From Streptomyces luteogriseus (lineage in GTDB: Bacteria > Actinomycetota > Actinomycetes > Streptomycetales > Streptomycetaceae): DNA of 64,000 nt. The notes under the pieces were generated by a model. The model saw only the letters and a program-made list of their open reading frames with translations. It was not told where the DNA came from and did no database searches. Positions 36,045 through 43,422 of the stretch are shown here, piece by piece. The translations under genes and the position numbers were made by a program. Within the stretch, counting starts at the first letter, position 1; each line of letters opens with the position of its first letter. The stretch lies in contig NZ_JACHMS010000001.1 in the NCBI RefSeq assembly GCF_014205055.1, positions 7,716,501-7,780,500 of the forward strand, given 5' to 3'.

Positions 36045-36061
36045 GGTCTCTCCGGCGGATC
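36041..36061 (+). repeat. Left terminal inverted repeat of the island
   Basis: Matches the reverse complement of 37190-37210 at 20 of 21 bases. Its inner 11 bases TCCGGCGGATC also pair perfectly with GATCCGCCGGA at 36092-36102, giving a stem with a 30-base loop that may terminate the transporter operon. Confidence 0.75.
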
Positions 36062-36121
36062 ACTACCCACGGCAGGTGAACCCGGGGCAGGGATCCGCCG
36101 GAGGCGGATGGGAACGGGGCG

Positions 36122-36634
36122 TCAGGCCATCGCGAACTTGGCAACGTACTCGTCAAAGGGCTCGATGCCGACTTCTGCACGGAGTTCGTCCATGCGCTCG
36201 GGCTCCTCACAAGGCCAGGGAACCGGTGCCCCGTCCTTCACGCCGGCGATCTGAGTGCCGTAGATCTGCCTGCGCCCCTCATTGACCAGCGTGCGGTCGC
36301 GTAGGAAGGCCAGTTCGCGTGAGCTGGCCGAGCCTGCCGACACCGCTTGCTGCATCAGCTGGAGGGCGCGTCGCTGAACGTCGAGCTGCCGGTCAGCGTG
36401 CTGGGCGATCAGCCACGCTGCGCGTGCGGCCTCCTCGCCGACCAGTTCCTTCGTCGGCCAGCCATATTCATCCATGATCTCGCTGAGCCGGTCACCGTGC
36501 TGTGCGGTCAGCCGCCGCCAGGCCAGCTGCTCGGCGGGGTCGTCGCTGTTCGCGCGGACTGCGGACTGGTGATCGGCCGCGGCCATGTCCGTGAGTTCCA
36601 CGGCCAGCGCGGCAACGTCGTGCGCCACTCTCAA
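36122..36634 (-). CDS. DUF6624 domain protein inside the IS-bounded island
   Basis: 170 residues, soluble. The DUF6624 core is clear: HGDRLSEIMDEYGWPTKELV followed by GEEAARAAWLIAQHADRQLD, then VNEGRRQIYGTQIAGVKDGA, and the ending EEPERMDELRAEVGIEPFDE. The family is found across bacteria; no activity is known to me. The pattern of conserved Asp, Trp, His and Gln residues could form an enzyme site. Base composition is visibly lower in GC than the flanking transporter and MBL genes, and the gene sits between transposon ends, so recent acquisition is likely. ATG 36634 lacks a strong ribosome site. Confidence 0.8.
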   Translation of the reverse strand: MRVAHDVAALAVELTDMAAADHQSAVRANSDDPAEQLAWRRLTAQHGDRLSEIMDEYGWPTKELVGEEAARAAWLIAQHADRQLDVQRRALQLMQQAVSAGSASSRELAFLRDRTLVNEGRRQIYGTQIAGVKDGAPVPWPCEEPERMDELRAEVGIEPFDEYVAKFAMA

Positions 36635-36751
36635 CTCCCAGGTCAGATCAGCGTGTTGTGCTCGTTGCCCGCAAGCCTAGAGGCGCAAATCAGGCGTAAA
36701 GATCATTCCGGAGAACGGTGACAGGCACCCCCGCGCACCGGGATAATGGAT

Positions 36752-37153
36752 CTATCCCCGGAGCCAGAGTCGGATCGCTGCAACGGTCACGGTGCCTTGA
36801 AAGACGTAGGCACGCTTGTCGAGTCTCGTGGCCACGGCGCGGGAGTTCTTGAGGGCGTTGAGCGTCCGCTCGACTTCGTTCCTACGCTTGTAGATCGTCT
36901 TGTCGAAACCGGCGGGCCGTCGGCCCCTGCTGCCGCGACGCTGGCGGTTGGCCCGCTGGTTCTTCGGCTCGGGGATGGTGTGCTTGATCTGCCGTCTGCG
37001 CAGGTAGCGGCGGTTGCAGCGGGAGGAGTACGCCTACGGGATCCCGTTGATGATCCTGCGGTGACCGACCCAACGCCCGCCACACTGACTGGACTTGGGC
37101 AGATGCGGCCACAGCCGCGCCCATTCCTCGTTTGTGAGATCTCTCCGCCCCAT
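36752..37153 (-). pseudogene. IS5-family transposase, internally deleted and interrupted
   Basis: Reading from ATG 37153 gives MGRRDLTNEEWARLWPHLPK and GRWVGHRRIINGIP, the N-terminal DUF4096-type domain. An in-frame TAG stands at 37036-37034. The frame then continues AYSSRCNRRYLRRRQIKHTI, KRRNEVERTLNALKNSRAVA and YVFQGTVTVAAIRLWLRG to TAG at 36752. The last part is the C-terminal catalytic region with the Glu of the DDE triad (RNEVER). About 130-150 residues with the two Asp residues are missing at the junction, so the protein cannot be active. The two pieces remain in one frame. Confidence 0.85.
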
Positions 37154-37189
37154 GAACATGCCGACGGACCGAAGCGCGAGAAGTCACAT

Positions 37190-37210
37190 GATCCGCCGGA
37201 CAGACCCTAG
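37190..37210 (-). repeat. Right terminal inverted repeat of the island
   Basis: Contains GATCCGCCGG and AGACCCTAG separated by AC, mirroring the left end with one mismatch. It lies 57 to 37 bases outside the transposase start, the normal distance for IS5-family ends. Confidence 0.75.
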
Positions 37211-37231
37211 GCCGTCGAACGCGGAGGTGGG

Positions 37232-37936
37232 TCACCATCCGTGCGCGGCGTTGCGCAGCACACGGCCCGCCTGACTCGTCACCGGATCTCCGTGACCGAA
37301 GCAGGCCACGTCCGCGTCCAGTTGGGCCAGGCGCCGGCAGTCCGCGAGGACCTGGGGGCGATCGAGGTTGAACACCCCCGGCATCACCGTGCCGTCGACG
37401 GGTGACGCGGCGACCGTGTCACCCGTGAACAGCACCCCGTGTTCCGGGAGATGGAGCGCGATGCTGCCGTGCGTGTGTCCCGGGACGTGCACGACCCGCG
37501 CCCCGCCACCGACGTCCAGCACGTCGCCGCCGGACACCTCGGTGACCAGCGGCGGCCGGGTGAAGTCCCCCTCGGGCAGGAGCTTCGCGGCCTGCTCGTG
37601 CAGCGGCCGCTCCCAGTCCTCGAACAACGGCGGCGGCCCCGGGGCGTCCCCGCGCACGAAGGGCGCGTCGAACCGGTGGACCAGCACCTCGGCGCCGCTC
37701 AGCGCGGCGAACTCGCCCGCCCCGCCCGCGTGGTCCTCGTGGAAGTGGGTGAGCACGATCCGCCGTACGTCCCGGGGATGCCGGCCGAGACCGGCCACCG
37801 CATCGGTGATCGGGGCACCGGAACCGGCCGGCCCGGCGTCGACCAGGGTGAGTTCACCGCCGTCGCGCCAGAGGTAGGCCTGGCCGACCGGGAAGCGCAG
37901 CAGGTGCAGGCGCGGGGACAGTTCGACGACGTCCAT
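37232..37936 (-). CDS. MBL-fold metallo-hydrolase
   Basis: 234 residues. The zinc motif is LTHFHEDHAGGAGEFAAL (HxHxDH), the third His is in VHVPGHTHGSIALHLP, the bridging Asp in VLFTGDTVAASPVDG and the last His in DVACFGHGDPV, so both metal sites are complete. Start at ATG 37936. The stop is 22 bases from the right edge of the IS-bounded island. Substrate unknown: glyoxalase-II-like, lactonase-like and beta-lactamase-like proteins share this pattern. A hairpin at 37951-37980 separates it from the upstream dipeptidase gene. Confidence 0.85.
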   Translation of the reverse strand: MDVVELSPRLHLLRFPVGQAYLWRDGGELTLVDAGPAGSGAPITDAVAGLGRHPRDVRRIVLTHFHEDHAGGAGEFAALSGAEVLVHRFDAPFVRGDAPGPPPLFEDWERPLHEQAAKLLPEGDFTRPPLVTEVSGGDVLDVGGGARVVHVPGHTHGSIALHLPEHGVLFTGDTVAASPVDGTVMPGVFNLDRPQVLADCRRLAQLDADVACFGHGDPVTSQAGRVLRNAAHGW

Positions 37937-37950
37937 GGGACGACCGTAGG

Positions 37951-37980
37951 GAAGGCCCCCGTCCGAGGACGAGGGCCTTC
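37951..37980 (-). terminator. Hairpin between dipeptidase and MBL genes
   Basis: GAAGGCCC (37951-37958) pairs with GGGCCTTC (37973-37980), with an inner GTC/GAC pairing. It lies 17 bases past the dipeptidase stop and 14 before the MBL start on the same strand, so it probably ends the dipeptidase transcript. Confidence 0.65.
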
Positions 37981-37997
37981 TGCTGCGGGCAGAGCGG

Positions 37998-39353
37998 TCA
38001 GCTCGCCGCGTAGGTGCGCAGGAACAGCGCCTCCGCCACCGACAGCCGCTCCAGCTCCTCGGGGGACACGCTCTCGTTCACCGCGTGGATCTGGGCCTCC
38101 GGCTCACTCAGCCCGATGAGCAGGATCTCCGCACGCGGATAGAGCGCGGCCAGCGTGTTGCACAGCGGGATCGAACCGCCCTGCCCCGCGTACTGCATCT
38201 CCTGCCCCGGGTAGGCGACCGCCATCGCGGACGCCATGGCCTGGTACGCGGGGCTGGTGGTGTCGGCGCGGAACGGCTGGCCCTCGCCGATCTGCTCGGT
38301 GCTCACGCGGGCACCCCACGGCGTGTGCGCCTCCAGGTGCGCCTGGAGCAGCTTGGTCGCCGCGCCCGCGTCCACGCCCGGCGGCACCCGCAGGTTGATC
38401 AGCGCACGGGCGCTCGCCTGCACGGACGGGGTGGCACCGACCACCGGCGGGCAGTCGATGCCGATGACCGTGACGGCCGGCCGCGCCCAGATGCGGTCGG
38501 CGACCGTCCCGGACCCGATCAGCTCGACGCCGTCCAGCACCTTGGCGTCCCGGCGGAACTCCTCCTCCTCGTACTGGAGCCCTTCCCAGCCCGCGTCGCC
38601 GGAGAGCCCCTCGACGGTCGTCGAGCCGTCCTCGGCGCGCAGCGAGTCCAGCACGCGGATCAGCGCGGCCAGCGCGTCGGGAGCGGCACCGCCGAACTGG
38701 CCCGAGTGGAGGTTGCCCGCGAGGGTGTCGACCTGGACGCGCACCATGGTCATGCCGCGCAGGGTGGAGGTGACGGTCGGCAGGCCGACCCGGAAGTTGC
38801 CCGCGTCGCCGATCACGATCGTGTCCGCCGCCAGCAGCTCCGGGTGCTCCTCGGCGTAGCGCTCCAGACCGCCCGTGCCCATCTCCTCGGAGCCCTCGGC
38901 GATCACCTTCACATGGACGGGTACGCCGCCGTTCGCCTTCAGCGCGCGCAGCGCCAGCAGATGCATGATCAGGCCGCCCTTGCAGTCGGCGGCCCCGCGC
39001 CCGTACCAGCGGCCGTCCCGCTCGGTCAGCTCGAACGGCGGGGTCGTCCAGGCGGCCTCGTCCAGCGGCGGCTGCACGTCGTAGTGGGCGTAGAGCAGGA
39101 CGGTCTTCGCGCCATCGGGGCCGGGCAGGAAGCCGTAGACCGACTGTGTGCCGTCGGGGGTGTCGAGCAGGGCCACGTCCTGGAAGCCCTCGGCGGCGAG
39201 CGCGTCCGCGACCCAGCGGGCGGCGCCCTCGCTCTCGCTCCGGGGGAACTGGTCGAAGTCCGCCACCGACTGGAAGGCCACCAGTTCGGCGAGCTCCTCC
39301 TTCGCCCTGGGCATCAGCGAGGCGACGGTCTCGGCGACCGGATTCGACGACAT
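37998..39353 (-). CDS. M20-family dipeptidase
   Basis: 451 residues. Metal ligands lie in VLLYAHYDVQPPLDEAAW (His and Asp), WYGRGAADCKGGLIMHLLAL (bridging Asp), VIAEGSEEMGTGGLERY (catalytic Glu pair) and TIVIGDAGNF, with the last His in AQIHAVNESVSPEE. A dimerisation domain lies between the two halves, opening LRGMTMVRVQVDTLAGNLHS. It is the CNDP/ArgE-like M20 type, cleaving dipeptides with two zinc ions in the cytoplasm. Start at ATG 39353. Peptides imported by the Dpp system 3 kb away are plausible substrates, by proximity only. Confidence 0.9.
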   Translation of the reverse strand: MSSNPVAETVASLMPRAKEELAELVAFQSVADFDQFPRSESEGAARWVADALAAEGFQDVALLDTPDGTQSVYGFLPGPDGAKTVLLYAHYDVQPPLDEAAWTTPPFELTERDGRWYGRGAADCKGGLIMHLLALRALKANGGVPVHVKVIAEGSEEMGTGGLERYAEEHPELLAADTIVIGDAGNFRVGLPTVTSTLRGMTMVRVQVDTLAGNLHSGQFGGAAPDALAALIRVLDSLRAEDGSTTVEGLSGDAGWEGLQYEEEEFRRDAKVLDGVELIGSGTVADRIWARPAVTVIGIDCPPVVGATPSVQASARALINLRVPPGVDAGAATKLLQAHLEAHTPWGARVSTEQIGEGQPFRADTTSPAYQAMASAMAVAYPGQEMQYAGQGGSIPLCNTLAALYPRAEILLIGLSEPEAQIHAVNESVSPEELERLSVAEALFLRTYAAS

Positions 39354-39543
39354 GGGCACGCTCCTCGTGGGTGCGACGTTGTACGGATGCGTACCTCTCG
39401 GTACGCGGTGATCGTGTGGTGCGGGCGCGGCCCCGTGTAAGGGCCACCCACGCTGCCGATCCTCCCACAGCGGCCTGCGGCGACCGCCGCCGTAGGATGC
39501 GGGAGACAGCGGCAGGCGGCTTGATCGGGAGCAGTAGACCATC

Positions 39544-40785
39544 GTGAGCAGCGAGAACTCTTCGGCGGACGACGCGCGGCAGGTGTGGGACGTCGTCGTG
39601 GTGGGCGCGGGACCCGCGGGCGCTTCGGCCGCGTACGCGGCGGCAGTGGCCGGCAGACGCGTGCTGTTGCTGGAGAAGGCCGAGCTGCCGCGGTACAAGA
39701 CGTGCGGCGGCGGCATCATCGGTCCCTCACGCGACGCCCTGCCGCCCGGCTTCGAGCTGCCGTTCAGGGACCGGGTGTACGCGGTGACCTTCTCGAACAA
39801 CGGCCGCTTCACGCGCACGCGCCGCTCCAGGCAGATGCTCTTCGGGCTGATCAACCGGCCCGAGTTCGACCAGCAGCTCGTCGAGCACGCGCAGAAGGCG
39901 GGCGCCGAGCTGCGCACGGGGGTTACGGTGCAGCGGGTCGAACAGCACGGCTCGACGGTGCCGGACCGGCGTACGGTCGCCGTGGTCCTGCAGGGCGGCG
40001 AGGTCGTGCTCGCCCGGGCCGTCGTCGGCGCGGACGGCAGCGCCAGCCGCATAGGGGCGCACGTCGGGGTCAAGCTCGCCCAGGTGGACCTCGGCCTGGA
40101 GGCGGAGATCCCGGTGCCGGAGACCGTCGCCGAGGACTGGAAGGGGCGGGTGCTCATCGACTGGGGCCCCATGCCCGGCAGTTACGGCTGGGTCTTCCCC
40201 AAGGGCGACACCCTGACGGTCGGGGTGATCTCGGCCCGTGGCGAAGGCGCCGCCACCAAGCGGTACTTGGAGGAGTTCATCGGCCGGCTGGGCCTCGCCG
40301 GCTTCGAACCGAGCATCTCCTCGGGGCACTTGACCCGCTGCCGCGCCGACGACTCGCCGCTCTCCCGCGGGCGGGTGCTGGTGTGCGGTGACGCGGCGGG
40401 GCTCCTGGAGCCGTGGACCCGCGAGGGCATCTCCTTCGCTCTGCGGTCCGGCCGGCTGGCGGGGGAGTGGGCGGTGCGGATCGCCGAGGCGCACGACGCG
40501 GTGGACACGCGCCGGCAGGCTCTCAACTACGCGTTCGCGGTCAAGGCCGGGCTCGGGGTGGAGATGAGCGTCGGCAAGCGGCTGCTCACGGCGTTCGAGC
40601 GCCGTCCCGGCCTGTTCCACGCGGCGCTGACGGGCCTTCGCCCCGCGTGGAGGGCGTTCAAGGAGATCACACAGGGTTCGACGTCGCTGGGCGAGATCGT
40701 TCGCACGTATCCGATCGCCCAGCGTGCCCTGGCCGCGATGGACCGCCGTCCCGCCGCGGGTGCGGAGGTCAGCTCGTCCGAGTGA
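39544..40785 (+). CDS. Geranylgeranyl-reductase-family flavoprotein
   Basis: 413 residues. The FAD-binding Rossmann motif is VVVVGAGPAGASAAYAAAVA; LPRYKTCGGGIIGPS is the PxYxxCGGG motif characteristic of geranylgeranyl reductases; VVGADGSASRIGAHVGV and VLVCGDAAGLLEPWTREGIS complete the FAD site. In actinomycetes such enzymes saturate isoprenoid chains, for example of menaquinone or polyprenyl lipids. GTG 39544 follows GGGAGCAG. Its last 17 bases overlap the convergent nitroreductase gene. No isoprenoid cluster is next to it. Confidence 0.88.
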   Translation: MSSENSSADDARQVWDVVVVGAGPAGASAAYAAAVAGRRVLLLEKAELPRYKTCGGGIIGPSRDALPPGFELPFRDRVYAVTFSNNGRFTRTRRSRQMLFGLINRPEFDQQLVEHAQKAGAELRTGVTVQRVEQHGSTVPDRRTVAVVLQGGEVVLARAVVGADGSASRIGAHVGVKLAQVDLGLEAEIPVPETVAEDWKGRVLIDWGPMPGSYGWVFPKGDTLTVGVISARGEGAATKRYLEEFIGRLGLAGFEPSISSGHLTRCRADDSPLSRGRVLVCGDAAGLLEPWTREGISFALRSGRLAGEWAVRIAEAHDAVDTRRQALNYAFAVKAGLGVEMSVGKRLLTAFERRPGLFHAALTGLRPAWRAFKEITQGSTSLGEIVRTYPIAQRALAAMDRRPAAGAEVSSSE

Positions 40786-41218
40786 TCTCGAAGACGGGGT
40801 GGTCCGGGGCGATGCGGCGCAGCTGGTCGTCCGGGGAGTCGGGGCCGACCCCGTTGAAGAAGACCCCGACCTCCGCCTTCCAGCGCTTGAGGTAGGCGCG
40901 CAGGATCGGGGTCTTGTCGTCGTCGCCGACCTCGGCCGCGGTGAAGGTGTCCACGTGCTTGCCGAGGTGCAGTTCGCCGCCGCCCGCGGCGCGCATGTTG
41001 TGCGTCCACTGCACATGGCCGCGGGGCGCGACCAGGTACTGCCTGCCGTCCAGGGTCAGCAGGTTGACCGGGGTGGTGCGCCACTGGCCGCTCTTGCGGC
41101 CGCGGACGGCGAGGACGCGGGAGCCCCAGACGCTGACGCCGCGGCGGGTCAGCCAGGCCACGAGGCGGTTGAAGACGTTGACGGTGAACCAGCCGGGCTT
41201 CTGGACGTGCGTGGACAT
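40769..41218 (-). CDS. Deazaflavin (F420)-dependent nitroreductase family protein
   Basis: 149 residues. VFNRLVAWLTRRGVSVWGSR then VLAVRGRKSGQWRTTPVNLL is the DDN/split-barrel F420-binding signature; YLVAPRGHVQWTHNMRAAG is the second motif. The family includes Ddn of Mycobacterium, which uses reduced F420 to reduce quinones and nitroimidazoles. Start at ATG 41218. The divergent TetR gene starts 170 bases away, and the gap holds repeated palindromes, so expression is likely controlled by that regulator. The native substrate is unknown. Confidence 0.85.
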   Translation of the reverse strand: MSTHVQKPGWFTVNVFNRLVAWLTRRGVSVWGSRVLAVRGRKSGQWRTTPVNLLTLDGRQYLVAPRGHVQWTHNMRAAGGGELHLGKHVDTFTAAEVGDDDKTPILRAYLKRWKAEVGVFFNGVGPDSPDDQLRRIAPDHPVFEITRTS

Positions 41219-41259
41219 GGGGTCCCCTCGGGTGGCGGCGAAGCGGTGTTCTCTTCTGT

Positions 41260-41348
41260 GAGCACCGCTCTCGCTCTCTGGTGTCAGTCTGCATGAGGCC
41301 GGCACGGAAGAGCAAGAGCACCGCTCTCGTTTTTGTCTGCCGCTCTCG
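41260..41348. promoter_or_regulatory. Repeated GAGC-ACC-GCTC operators between nitroreductase and TetR genes
   Basis: AGCACCGCTCTCG occurs identically at 41261-41273 and 41317-41329, and CCGCTCTCG again at 41340-41348. The second copy is the palindrome AGAGC-ACC-GCTCT (41315-41327). An inverted copy, AGCGGTG, stands at about 41242. Multiple copies in a divergent promoter with a TetR gene strongly suggest its operators. Confidence 0.65.
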
Positions 41349-41388
41349 CTTGTGTGCACTGCTCCGCTTTCGTGGGAGACTCCCCGGC

Positions 41389-42081
41389 ATGAGCACCGCA
41401 CAGGGCGCCCGCGCCCGGGCCAGGATCGAGATCACCGCGGCCATCAAGGACGAGGCCCGCAGACAGCTCGCGGCGGAGGGCGCCGCCCGGCTCTCGCTGC
41501 GGGCCGTGGCCCGAGAGCTGGGCATGGTCTCCTCCGCGTTGTACCGCTACTTCCCCAGCCGTGACGACCTGCTGACCGCTCTCATCATCGACGCCTACGA
41601 CTCCCTGGGGGAGAGCGCCGAGGCGGCCCACGAGGCGGCGGCCGGCCCCTTCGAGCGCTGGCTCACGGTCTGCGAGGCGGTGCGTAGCTGGGCGCTGGAC
41701 CATCCGCACGAGTACGCGCTGATCTACGGCACGCCCGTCCCCGGCTACACGGCCCCGGACGCCACCGTCCCGGCCGCCGCCCGTGTCGGGCTGCTGCTCA
41801 TCGGCATCGCCCGCGACGCCCACCAGGATCCGGAGCTCGCCCGGCCCCCGCTGGCGGACGAGCTCCGCCCCGAGGCCGAACGCATGGCCGCCGACCTCGC
41901 CCCCGACCTCCCCCCGGCGGTCGTGACGGCACTCGTCGCGGCCTGGGCCCAGCTGTACGGGCTGGTCGGCTTCGAGCTGTTCGGCCAGTTCAACCGGGTG
42001 GTGGAGGACCGGGAGACGTTCTTCCGGCACGCGGTGGGGCAACTCGCCCGGGGGGTCGGGCTGGTTCCCACCTCCCGGTAG
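41389..42081 (+). CDS. TetR-family transcriptional regulator
   Basis: 230 residues. The helix-turn-helix is LSLRAVARELGMVSSALYRY followed by FPSRDDLLTALIIDAYDSLG. The C-terminal domain is the TetR_C_33-like type, with FERWLTVCEAVRSWALDHPH and EYALIYGTPVPGYTAPDAT, seen in many Streptomyces regulators. Start at ATG 41389 after GGGAGA. It is divergent from the F420-dependent reductase gene; the repeated palindromes between them are its probable binding sites. The inducer is not deducible. Confidence 0.88.
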   Translation: MSTAQGARARARIEITAAIKDEARRQLAAEGAARLSLRAVARELGMVSSALYRYFPSRDDLLTALIIDAYDSLGESAEAAHEAAAGPFERWLTVCEAVRSWALDHPHEYALIYGTPVPGYTAPDATVPAAARVGLLLIGIARDAHQDPELARPPLADELRPEAERMAADLAPDLPPAVVTALVAAWAQLYGLVGFELFGQFNRVVEDRETFFRHAVGQLARGVGLVPTSR

Positions 42082-42092
42082 GCCACCGGCCC

Positions 42093-42132
42093 GGTGATCA
42101 CGCGTACTTCCCCGGGAGTACGCGTGATCACC
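42093..42132. terminator. Perfect 16-bp inverted repeat after TetR gene
   Basis: The arms 42093-42108 and 42117-42132 are fully complementary, with TCCCCGGG between them. It begins 12 bases past the TetR stop and ends 48 bases before the sensor kinase start. A terminator is most likely, but such long symmetry (GGTGATCACGCGTACT as one arm) also suits a dimeric regulator such as the NarL-type protein encoded downstream. Confidence 0.6.
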
Positions 42133-42180
42133 ACGCCGGGGTGACGCGGCCGCGGGAGCGTGGCGTCTAGCGTGGCCGGT

Positions 42181-43422
42181 ATGGACGAGCAGCGTGCGCG
42201 GGGTGGTTCGCCGCAGTGGTGGCGGCACGGGCCCGCGTGGTGGGACCGGTGGGAGGGGCGGGAGCCGCGATGGCCCTGGCGGTCCACGGTCCTCGTGACC
42301 GCGTTCGTGCTGGCCGGGACGAACTTCGCCGCCCACGGGCAGGGCGAGCGGGCGGAGCTGGATCTCTTCGCGCGGGCGCTGCTGCTCGTGGCCGGAGGGC
42401 TGCTGCTGTGGCGGAAGCGGTATCCGGTGGCCGTGGTGTTCGGCACGGCGGCCGCCGTGATGGTCTATCTCGGCGCCGGGTATCCCTACGGCCCGGTGCT
42501 CTTCACCGTCGCCCTGGCCTGCTTCAGCGCGATCGTCGCCGGGCACCGCAGGGCGGCGTGGGCCGCGATGGGCATGCTCTGGGCCGGGCACGTCCTGGTG
42601 GCGCACTGGCTCTTCCGGTGGCTGCCGCCCTCCGGTGACTCCGCCGCCTCCTGGGGCGAGGAGATCGTGGTCGCGACCTGGGTGGTGGCGATCGCGGCGG
42701 TGGCGGAGCTGTTCCGTGCCCGGCGCGAACAGTGGGCCCGGGAACGGACCGAACGGGCCGAGGCCGCACGGCGGCGGGCGGACGAGGAGCGGCTGCGGAT
42801 CGCGCGGGAGCTGCACGACGTCCTCGCCCACAGCATCTCCGTCATCAACGTGCAGGCCGGGGTCGGCCTCGCGCTCCTGGACACCGACCCCGAGCAGGCC
42901 CGCACGGCCCTCACCACGATCAAGGACCAGAGCAAGGAGGCACTCGGCGAGGTGCGCCAGGTGCTCGACACCCTGCGCACCCCCGGCGACGCGCCGCGCG
43001 CCCCCGCGCCGGGGCTCGACCGGCTGCCCGAACTGGTGGAGCAGGCCGCGAGCGCGGGCCTCACGGTGGACGTCGAGGGGGAGCCGCCGAGCCTCGCCCC
43101 CGGCACCGACCTCGCCGCCTTCCGGATCGTCCAGGAGGCACTGACCAACGTCGTCCGGCACTCGGGTTCGCGGCACGCGCGGGTGCGCCTGGCGCGCGAG
43201 GCGGGCGCGCTGCGGCTGCGCGTGGACGACGACGGGCCCGCGACCTGGGACGACGCGGGCGGCAGTGGCAACGGACTCGCCGGGATGCGGGAGCGGGCCG
43301 CGGCCCTGGATGGCACCATCGAGGCGGGCCCCCGCGCGGACGGAGGGTTCCGGGTGCTCGCCGTCCTGCCGCTGACGGCATCCGCCGGGGCGTCTCCCGG
43401 ACCGACGCAGGAGGACCGTTGA
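42181..43422 (+). CDS. Sensor histidine kinase, NarL-type partner (HisKA_3)
   Basis: 413 residues. Several membrane helices occupy residues ~35-190 with almost no external sensor domain. The phosphoacceptor region is RIARELHDVLAHSISVINVQ with the phosphorylated His; IVQEALTNVVRHSGSRHARV is the N box and GNGLAGMRERAAALDGTI the G box of the ATPase. Start at ATG 42181. The cognate regulator gene overlaps its stop (TTGA). Kinases with short loops between helices often sense membrane or cell-envelope stress; the signal here is unknown. Confidence 0.92.
   Translation: MDEQRARGGSPQWWRHGPAWWDRWEGREPRWPWRSTVLVTAFVLAGTNFAAHGQGERAELDLFARALLLVAGGLLLWRKRYPVAVVFGTAAAVMVYLGAGYPYGPVLFTVALACFSAIVAGHRRAAWAAMGMLWAGHVLVAHWLFRWLPPSGDSAASWGEEIVVATWVVAIAAVAELFRARREQWARERTERAEAARRRADEERLRIARELHDVLAHSISVINVQAGVGLALLDTDPEQARTALTTIKDQSKEALGEVRQVLDTLRTPGDAPRAPAPGLDRLPELVEQAASAGLTVDVEGEPPSLAPGTDLAAFRIVQEALTNVVRHSGSRHARVRLAREAGALRLRVDDDGPATWDDAGGSGNGLAGMRERAAALDGTIEAGPRADGGFRVLAVLPLTASAGASPGPTQEDR

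Larger units (their letters stand above)
36041..37210. mobile_element. IS5-type element remnant carrying a DUF6624 gene
   Basis: The segment begins and ends with 21-base inverted repeats that differ at one position (36041-36061 and 37190-37210). CTAG stands at both outer edges, consistent with the YTAR-type target of IS5 relatives. The right part holds a transposase in the usual position, starting 57 bases inside the end. The left part holds an unrelated DUF6624 gene and a second copy of the inner repeat (36092-36102). The interior is less GC-rich than its neighbours. It separates the peptide transporter operon from the MBL gene. Whether the DUF6624 gene is true cargo or a later insertion is open. 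Confidence 0.65.

Noticed and set aside
36746..37210. 154-codon plus-strand frame in the right part of the island
   Set aside because: Antisense to the transposase remnant, which matches family motifs; no start signal or domain on the plus strand.
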